Source: Onchocerca lupi (taxonomy: Eukaryota; Nematoda; Chromadorea; Rhabditida; Onchocercidae). From it: a DNA stretch of 64,000 bases. The translations under genes were made by a program, and so were the position numbers. This document shows, piece by piece, positions 56,401 to 64,000 of the stretch. Under the pieces are notes generated by a model that had not been told where the DNA came from, searched no databases, and saw only the letters and a list, made by a program, of their open reading frames with translations. The stretch is taken from contig JAOVVO010000012.1 in NCBI GenBank assembly GCA_028564675.1, forward strand, positions 306,872-370,871, read 5' to 3'. Each line of letters starts with the position of its first letter. Within the stretch, counting starts at the first letter, position 1.

Positions 56401-56644
56401 TATCTAAGTATAGTAATTAACTGCTGAAGAAACAAATTAGCTTTTTCGACAACTGACAAATAATGTGAAGAAGCGAAAGAATTAACATGCAGTCGAACGA
56501 ATTGCATTACATTCCATGCAGAAGAACAGTTTAAAATTATTAATTTAATTTTAAATAGCTAAAAGACAATTTAAATGTTCATAAAAAAATGAAATAAGGC
56601 AAGAGAGATAGCAAGAAGATAAGATAAAGGAGTGATTGTGTGAC
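53493..56644. other. Upstream region of CNNM exons
   Basis: About 3.2 kb in which the missing 5' exon(s) of CNNM are expected. I could not fix any. A minus-strand frame at 55203-55355 contains a C-x2-C-x3-F pattern but no full zinc finger, and a frame at 55440-55676 is hydrophobic; neither joins to CNNM by phase in an obvious way. The inverted repeat at 56.3 kb is listed apart. Confidence 0.45.
56267..56437. repeat. Foldback element, about 61-base arms
   Basis: The left arm (about 56267-56327) and right arm (about 56376-56437) are reverse complements with roughly 8 differences over 61 positions, three of which would still pair as G-U in a plus-strand RNA. The loop is about 48 bases and contains a T12 run. 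No target-site duplication or coding sequence was recognised. It could be a MITE-like foldback or the source of a long hairpin RNA. The minus-strand open frames reported here derive from the repeat. Confidence 0.85.
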
Positions 56645-56796
56645 AAGCACTCTGACAGTTCGTTTTGCTTCCGGTGCTACGCCAAGATATGACAAATCAT
56701 CAATTTCTTCTGATGTCTTCTCTGATTTCAGATCCGTAATAATCACTTCTTCCGTTCCAAAAATATCAACAAATTTTTTCGCATATACAACTTCTG
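56645..56796 (-). CDS. Orphan exon-like segment
   Basis: A minus-strand open stretch is bounded by a good acceptor (CATATTGCAG) and a GT donor (CTT then GTCACA), with room for 50 codons. It has a protein-like composition rich in Glu, Asp, Lys and Val (for example KKFVDIFGTEEVIITDLK and DDLSYLGVAPEAKRTVRV) that differs from the AT-rich noise around it. I do not recognise the family. Every usable donor ends in phase 0, which does not match the first CNNM exon at 53492, so if it belongs to CNNM an intermediate exon is needed. It may instead belong to a separate gene. Confidence 0.4.
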
Positions 56797-59700
56797 CTGC
56801 AATATGCATATATTGCAAAGTAATATTATCATACATTTAGTATTATGTGCAGAGAAATATAATATTTAAAAGCTTAATTAAATAATTATTTTAATTTGCT
56901 AAAAGTGACTAATTAATTTTAATTATTTTTATGCTTCAGAAGATCACTTTCTAAGGTTATGTAATGACAATGGGAATCTTGAGAATTTATTTTTGAAAGC
57001 AATAAAGAACTAACAATCTTTAGTGCAAAGAGCAAAATCAGATTTTCTGTCGCAGTTACTTCGAATCAATGCTAAAAGTTTGTAAAATTAACATATGAAC
57101 TTTTTTCTTGTAACACTGCAAAATTTACAAGATAAAATTTTTTGGACGAATTTTGTTTTTTTTTTTTTTTTTTTTTTTAAACAATGACGAGAATTGGATG
57201 TGAAAGTTGCCCACAAATGAAACGTCATAAGAAATACTAATCAAGAATTGCATTTAATGATTGCAAACCATGAAACAAATTTATAGGAATTAAGCAAATA
57301 GAAATAGGAAATGACATAAGGAAAATTAAAAATCAATACTTAATTTGCTGACGTAAATTACCGCAATTATTTATTGTTTTTAAGTAGTAGATATACAAAT
57401 ATGTAAAATATTGTTACAATTTTGGCATTTAATTAAAGGATAGTTAAAAAAATTCGTATATTTAATATTTAATTTAAAAAGTATTTAAAAAAGTTTTAAA
57501 AAAGTAACGTATAAACAATGAAGTCAGCAATGAGTTACGGTATTTCTCTCTTATAAAATAACTTCCTGCATCCTACTGTATATGTACAGTTTCGCCCTTG
57601 TTTACTAATTTTGTGATTACTGTATATGGAGAGTTTTTTTTCTTACATAATAACTTAATGAACTTTTATAAAAAAATATTCCTTTTAAATTATATTGAAT
57701 TACTTAATTGTTCATTTTTGTTTTTTATTTTTAATTCCATGCATCAAAAAAGCATTTTCTACGATTGTCAATTTCATTTTATGTCAAATTAAACAAATTT
57801 AATACATTATACAGTATGAAAACATTCAAATAAATTGTTAAATGATTTCTAAAATTATTTACAAATGGTAAAAATAGTTCCTCTTAAAATTTCTTTTTAT
57901 AAAAAGCATAATTATATAATTTATGATTACAACTTGACAATTATAATCTTTTTTTTTTCCTTTGCACTTTACTGATTTCGCTCAAATGAAATTCAAATTA
58001 TTATTAAAAAAAAAAAAAAGAATTCTAATTCTATAAAAAAATAAATTGAGAACTTATATTCAACATCGATGGTGAAGTATAATATTTTTAAGCTGTTAAT
58101 TTTCTTTCATTATGATAAATTCCTCATTTAATTCAATGATCATTGTTAATTTTGAAGTATTCTTGAACGAGAAAATGAAAAATTTCATTCAAGAAAAATA
58201 GTGAAAAATAAGTTTGAAAAACTGAAAATGCAACGATTGAGGAGAAACGTGAGAAAAGATTTAAATCTGATTAAATTTGAGAAAAGTTTCATTCATTGTT
58301 TGAAATTCAAATGCAAAATACATTTTTTTCATTTCATTTTTCGATCAAATGTCAACTTTCAATCTTTTGAAAAGTGAAATAACATGGCAGTTGATTGAAA
58401 TTTCATATTTTTGTCAATTTATTAATAAAAAATTGCAGAATAAATTGTCATTTTAGCCTTTCTACTTCTTCAATTGTGCTAATTACTTTCATTAAGTTGA
58501 AAAGAGAAGCAAATCCTGAAATAATTTGGCGAAAATAGTAAATATGCAAAATTTTTATCAATTAATATTTGATAAAAAGATTTTCTATTTGATATCACGA
58601 ATGCATATATCTCGGTTATTAAATTTTACATTATTTCATATAAAAAATAAGAAAAAAAAAAAAAAGAAAAAAAACGGGAAACAAAAATGATCGGTTATAA
58701 ATTCATTGCTAAATATGAAGATATTCTGATTTTAATTATATGCATTTTGAATGTTTAAATTTAATTTTAAATGCATCTAAATACAATATTTAATCAAAAT
58801 GAATTATCGTTTTCAAATTATTCATCCACTTTAATTAGTTCTTCAATTATTTAAATCGAATTTTGATCGATAATTAAATGTTTAGCAAAAACTGCTTTTT
58901 CATTTTCACACCTGAAATCTATTTTAAAAAGAAAAAGTCATTAGTAGGTCAAAAAAATCACTAGAAAGTCACTATTTTTGTAATTATAATAATTATCAAT
59001 AAAATTTTGAAATATTTTTAGATTTTTAAAAATTTCAAATTGATAATAAAGCTTCATTTTAATATTTTCATCTAATTAAGAAACTTATAAAAAGTAATCA
59101 ATGAAGTCTCTTGGTACATCCCTTATCTCATACCGACTATTGTATTGTATCTGTTTTATTTTAAGTAATTTAATTAATTTTTTTTTTCAACTAACATTTT
59201 TTCCAATAAATCTGTTTTATTTTCAGCAAATTTTGATTTCAGTTTTATCGATCAATTTCGTGTAATTTTTACAAATGCATTTATTGGATAAGCTATTAAA
59301 GCTAAAATGATAAACTTTCAGATAAGCTATGATAAGCTATCTATGTGAAAATTTTAGATTTTAAAAATGAATTTATTATCGATTGTCAATTTCTCAGGAA
59401 TTTTCAATCATCAGTCTATGCAAATTTCTATTTGCATTTACATACCTTTCCATTTGTTCTTTGTTCTCTCTCTCTTCTTTGAATAGGTAATTGAACTTTC
59501 AATTGAAAATGAAAGAAAGAATTACTCTTTTCTCATTCATTCCTACCTATTAATAGTGAAATATGATGAGATCACCTGTCTCTTGACCTTATAATGACTT
59601 CTCTTGTAGCACCTGTTAAATCTATCCATCAGGTGAGTTATTTTACCTGTTAGACATCCATTATTGAATTATTTTACCTATTTAATATCCATTGGATAAG

Positions 59701-60128
59701 TTATTTTACCTGTTAGATATTCATTAAGTAAGTTATTTTACCTGTTAGATATTCATTAGGTAAGTTATTTTACCTGTTAGATATTCATTAGGTAAGTTAT
59801 TTTATCTGCTAGATATCCATTACAAATTATTATACCTATTAATTATTCACTGGATAAGTTATTTTACCTGTTGGATATTCGTTAGGTAAGTTATTTTACC
59901 TGTTGGATATTCGTTAGGTAAGTTATTTTACCTGTTAGTTATCCATTAAGTGAATCATTTTATCTATTTGATATCCACTATGAATTATTTTTACCTAAGT
60001 ACTCAATTATTATTTATTTTCAGAATCACTCAAATTTCACGCCATATTTTCACGTTAAAATGAATTATCAATTCACGTATTTCTAAAAAAAAAAAAAAAG
60101 TATTGATAAAACATTTTAGAAAAGAAAA
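56797..60128. other. AT-rich intergenic region before ZP gene
   Basis: About 3.3 kb, extremely AT-rich with several long A or T runs (for example near 57.16 kb and 58.66 kb). No gene was recognised. The distal part carries the 32-bp tandem array and presumably the promoter of the ZP gene. Confidence 0.6.
59632..59995. repeat. About 32-bp tandem repeat, 11-12 copies
   Basis: The array is made of units like AGTTATTTTACCTGTTAG followed by ATATTCATTAGGTA, with some copies diverged. It ends about 130 bases before the first ZP exon. Each junction reads AGGTAAGTTATTTTACCT, which is self-complementary over AGGTAA and TTACCT and also contains a consensus splice-donor sequence (AG then GTAAGT). Confidence 0.9.
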
Positions 60129-63100
60129 ATGCAATCATTTATATCAATGGATTTACAATTACTACTATTCTCACTTATCAAAGTAGGTTTCTTATTTGTC
60201 TGTCACAAAACTCGTTAAATTATCACAAATCAAAGTTTTGAAACGTCCATTTAATCATTTAAATCTTATCTTTCAAATATTTATTTAATCTTTCAAAATA
60301 AGGCTCATTTGATCATCCAAAATAAAATGCACCTTATTCAGCTTGTTATTGTTATTTTTTTTTTTACTTTCAGGACAATAATAATGATTCTAAATCTTCA
60401 AATTAATTAGCCTTTTTAGTTAACAATTTCGTCTTCTCATAAAAAAAAAAAAAAGAAATGACAAATTAATTTGAATGTTATGATGTATGAAATATTTTAA
60501 AAATCAATTATATTTGAATTTTAATTTATTCCGTATTTATTTGAATATTTAATGATAAGCTATGAATTTTGTTATGATAAACAAAAGCGATATGATGTGA
60601 ATGGGGAATTTTGAAAAATCACAAAATTAACATTAATTGCAAAAAAAAAAAAAGTGCAAATTAATTGCAGAAAAAGAAAAATAAGAACTGATATTTGAAT
60701 TAATAAAATAAATTGAAAGAAAAATAAAATAACATTTGAAAAATCATTTTGCACAAATTATTTATTTTTAGATATCATTATCATCAATTAACATTGTTCA
60801 AAATGCGATTATCGGTGAGTATTGAAAAATTTTTGTCATTTATTTAAATTCGCTTTCTCTGCTAATTTTTCTTTATTTTTTTTTTTTTTTAATTATTCGT
60901 TTATTTTTGATTGATTTCTTTTAAATATGCAACATCTTAGAATGACATATGAATATATTTAAGAATATTTAAGAGCATTTAAATTCTGCAAAAGTATTCA
61001 TGCAATAATTTTCATATAAGAATCAATAATTCTTTTTTATGAAACTTAATTAGCATTTTTTATTCTTTAATTATTTTGCTGAATTTCAATTGCTACAATT
61101 AATGATGAAATGATATTATTGATTAGCTAGTACTTTGAAAATTTGTTATCTGAAAACTATAATATTCTTCATCAAAAGAAATTTCGAATATTATATTTAA
61201 GTAAAGCGTAATAATTTTTTTTTAAATTACATTAAAAAAATTTCCACCCTAACTTACAATTATCAGTTAAATGATAAAATTATCATGATCAATACAATTA
61301 ATTTAAACTATCATATCAACTACAATTAAATTATCAGCTATAATTATCAAAATTCAGCTTTCATATAACAGGTGAACCGTTGATAGAATGTGGAAATGAA
61401 TTTATTCGATTTTCGATTAAAACAATGAAGCCATTTCAAGGTAAAATATTCGTCAAAGGTCAATATGAAAATAGCAATTGTAGCCGAAATTATAATGAAA
61501 TTGATTCCATTCATACTGCTAATTCAGAAGGTAAAATTCAGAAGGCATTTTAATTTCATAATTGTTGAACTTGTCATTTAAATGTAAAAAAAAAAAAAAA
61601 AAAAAAATTCAGTAAAATTTAGTACTCAATAAATACTCAGTAAAATTCAATACTCATCAAGTATTCAGTCAATTTAATTTCAATCGATTCTGAAATCAGT
61701 CTCGATTTGAAAACTTTCATTTTCACTCTATCAATATAAATTATTTGCAAAGAATTATTTTGAAGGCTTTATTTCAGATATTTTAATTTAGCAAATATTT
61801 TCGTTTTTTTTTTTTTTTTTTTTTTTTTTTTCTCCTTTTAACTTCATCTTTTCTACTTCTTTTGCTAATAAAATGAAAATGACAAAGATAAGCATTCTAA
61901 ATCGATTAGATATTATGCATATTGTAGATTAAAATTTCAAATTCTTTATTTAAAATTGCAATTTCGTAATCTAAAAAAAAAAATTCGAAAAATTATAAGA
62001 ATTTAAGAAAAATTTAAATTGTAATTTCATAATCTACATAAAATCTGATTGACTTAAAAATGCTTATCTTGTTTAATCCTTATTCATTTACAAGCGATAG
62101 ATTTTACCTTGAATTTAAAATCAATATGAGTAATTTTGACAATTTTATAATCAATTTCCAGAAATCATGATCAATTCGGCACAAAATGAAACTGATACGC
62201 TAAAAGAAGCAAATAAAACTACGTCATTTACGCCCTCCTCTCAATCAATGAATGAAAGTTCACAGAAGACAAGTCCAATAATTGATACAGCAGAAAGTTT
62301 TAAAAATGAATCGAGAAAAAGGAATTCAGAAGCAACAATGCATGGTAAGAAAGCCGGAAAATTGAAAATGTTATAATAAGCTATCCAAAATTTTGGCAAA
62401 AAATGAATAATCTGATTGAAATTAAATGCAGAAATTAAATTGGAAAGAGAAAAAAGTGCATAAATTTGCATAAATTTGGTCAATTTATATCAAATAATGA
62501 CCTGTATGACAGGTAAATGCGGCCGATTAAGTCATAAGATCGCAAAGTTTACGATTCATCATAACGAATCTTTTGCTACTTAAAATCCGGAAATGATTGA
62601 ATTAAGCAGGAACTTTTTTAATTTTAGCTATATTTTACGTAAATTAGTAAAAGATTCTAGAACTAATGAAATATTTGGCATTGTTGCTAGATTTTTCATT
62701 GAAAATATAGATTTAAAAATGAGTGAAATTAATTTCAAAAATAGTTTACATTAAAATTATGTCAAAATTTATATATTTTATTTTATTTTTAATTTTTTTT
62801 TAATTTTTTACACTATTTTTTACATGAAAATTTACTTGCTATATCAAAAATGGTCCAATTATCGTTGAAAATAATTTATTAATTATAACAAAGATAATTT
62901 CTTTATTACATCGAAATTTATTGATTAAATCGAAAATAGAACAATTGTTTTTGAAAATAATTTACTAATTACGAAATTTCATTTCTTCGATGCTCTAAAT
63001 TTGAGTATTAATTAAAAATTTAACAATTCAATAAATCAAATATGCCTATTTTGGTAGATTATCAATCAAATTTCATTACGACAAAGCCACTTTCATCAAA

Positions 63101-63293
63101 ATATGCTAATTTCAATGCTAATCATGAATATGACAATTCGATATTTGATAAAACTTCAACAACATCTCATTGTCCACCATGTCCGACATGTCATGATGAA
63201 TTTAAAGTTGTTGACAAACAACGAGAAATTACAGAAAGCATTGTTGATTTGTTAATTAAACTTGACACCTGTAATATCGAATTTGAGCAACAG
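60129..63293 (+). CDS. ZP-domain (cuticlin-like) protein, 5' part
   Basis: Cuticlin-like ZP proteins are secreted or membrane-anchored matrix proteins that polymerise in cuticle or apical matrix. Five exons join in phase: 60129-60182, 60772-60814, 61372-61530, 62162-62344, 63058-63293, giving 225 residues; the gene continues past the window in phase 0. A hydrophobic leader (MDLQLLLFSLIK) precedes VQNAIIGEPLIECGNEFI and PFQGKIFVKGQY, the typical ZP-N start with its first two cysteines (IEC, SNC). About 115 residues of Ser/Thr/Asn-rich sequence follow, with four N-x-S/T sequons and CPPCPTC. Then LLIKLDTCNIEF resembles the strand carrying the third ZP-N cysteine. The start codon could also be the Met six codons later. 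The acceptor before 63058 (TTGGTAG) is the weakest site but is supported by phase. Confidence 0.85.
61804..61831. repeat. T28 homopolymer
   Basis: An uninterrupted run of 28 T in an intron of the ZP gene, the longest T run in the window. Similar runs of 12-22 A or T occur throughout. Confidence 0.95.
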
Positions 63294-63949
63294 GTATGCT
63301 TTGATTTCTATTTATTCATCTAAATTTTCCATCTGTTTGTTTTTCAACTGTCAAACTATTTGATCCTAAATTACCTAAATTACCTCAAAAAAATTCAGCT
63401 TTAAATAATCTCCTGATCTACAATTTTCTTTTGTTTCATTTCTTGATGATCTTTTAAGTCTTAAATTTGAAAATTATCGATTATTTTAAATTGTCTATAG
63501 GAACGATTAATTTTACAGTATTAATGCTACAAGAATTTCATAAATTTTTGTAAAATATGCAATAATTACGAATAACTATAAGTATTAATTAATTTTTAGA
63601 GTTTTTCTTTTTTAAAATCATATGACAAAAATAGGATGCTACTTGATTGAATCCGGAAAGATTTTATTTTAATGAAAGATATCTTTATAAAGATTTTAAA
63701 TCCTCGAACATTAATTAAAGTTTTAAATTTCTAGCTAGTTTTTTAATTTAATTCAAATTTTTGTGCTCATTTAATATAAAATGCTTTGTAAAAAATATCA
63801 AATATACATTTTATAAAGATGTGGTGATTTTTCTTTTTTTTTTTTTTTTGAATAAAAAATTTGGATTAAAAAATGTCCTTGAATTAAAATGCTGGAAAGT
63901 CGATAATTTTAATAGACATTTGTCAACGAGTAAATCAAACGAATTTCTG

Positions 63950-63989
<40 letters not shown>

Positions 63990-64000
63990 AAAAATAATTA
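63294..64000. other. Intron of ZP gene running off window
   Basis: Sequence after the donor at 63294 (GTATGC) shows no in-phase continuation of the ZP domain, so the next exon lies beyond 64000. It ends with a run of 38 A (63950-63987). Confidence 0.6.

Noticed and set aside
63950..63987. A38 run as the tail of a retroposed gene
   Set aside because: No processed gene precedes it and similar A/T runs occur throughout; it is probably simple sequence or an assembly weak point.
1..64000. tRNA genes, rRNA, CRISPR arrays, spliced-leader RNA, autonomous transposons
   Set aside because: I looked for T-arm motifs, the nematode SL sequence, regularly spaced repeats and transposase or reverse-transcriptase motifs and found none I could support.

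Overview
The window looks like nuclear DNA of a nematode, most likely a filarial or other spirurid worm. It is very AT-rich with many long A/T runs, genes are split into short exons by GT-AG introns with TTTCAG-type acceptors, a U1 snRNA has the nematode-type 5' end (AAACTTACCTGG), and a ZP-domain cuticlin-type gene is present. There are no bacterial features. The species assignment is inference; gene families were recognised from conserved motifs, and exon joins were checked by hand for reading phase.

Layout. 1-26,768: about 27 kb without a convincing gene, holding microsatellites, poly-T runs and several inverted repeats. 26,803-37,569 (+): an 18-exon gene for an 898-residue FERM + FERM-adjacent protein of the band 4.1-like (EPB41L5/EPB41L4, Yurt) group. 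40,687-40,853 (+): U1 snRNA. 41,386-42,090 (+): UFM1, two exons, complete. 43,387-45,680 or 45,803 (-): a rhomboid intramembrane serine protease with an N-terminal EF-hand pair and an intact catalytic dyad. 47,984-53,492 (-): a CNNM/CorC-type metal transporter (extracellular domain, DUF21 membrane domain, CBS pair), with its 5' end not resolved and its 3' end uncertain. 56,645-56,796 (-): an orphan exon-like segment. 59,632-59,995: a tandem repeat of about 32 bp. 60,129-63,293 (+): the 5' part of a ZP-domain gene that runs off the window.

The genes do not form one pathway. They are ordinary housekeeping and cell-surface genes: cortical membrane organisation (FERM), splicing (U1), ufmylation (UFM1), membrane proteolysis (rhomboid), divalent-metal handling (CNNM) and apical matrix/cuticle (ZP). 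UFM1 and the rhomboid gene converge tail to tail. The rhomboid and CNNM genes are in tandem on the minus strand.

The points most worth a second look are the long insertion inside the ZP-N module, the promoter-proximal repeat made of splice-donor-like units, a near-perfect 30-bp hairpin at 16.0 kb, a foldback at 56.3 kb, the apparently missing C-terminal domain of the CNNM gene, and a start-stop uORF before UFM1. I did not find a clearly new multi-gene system.
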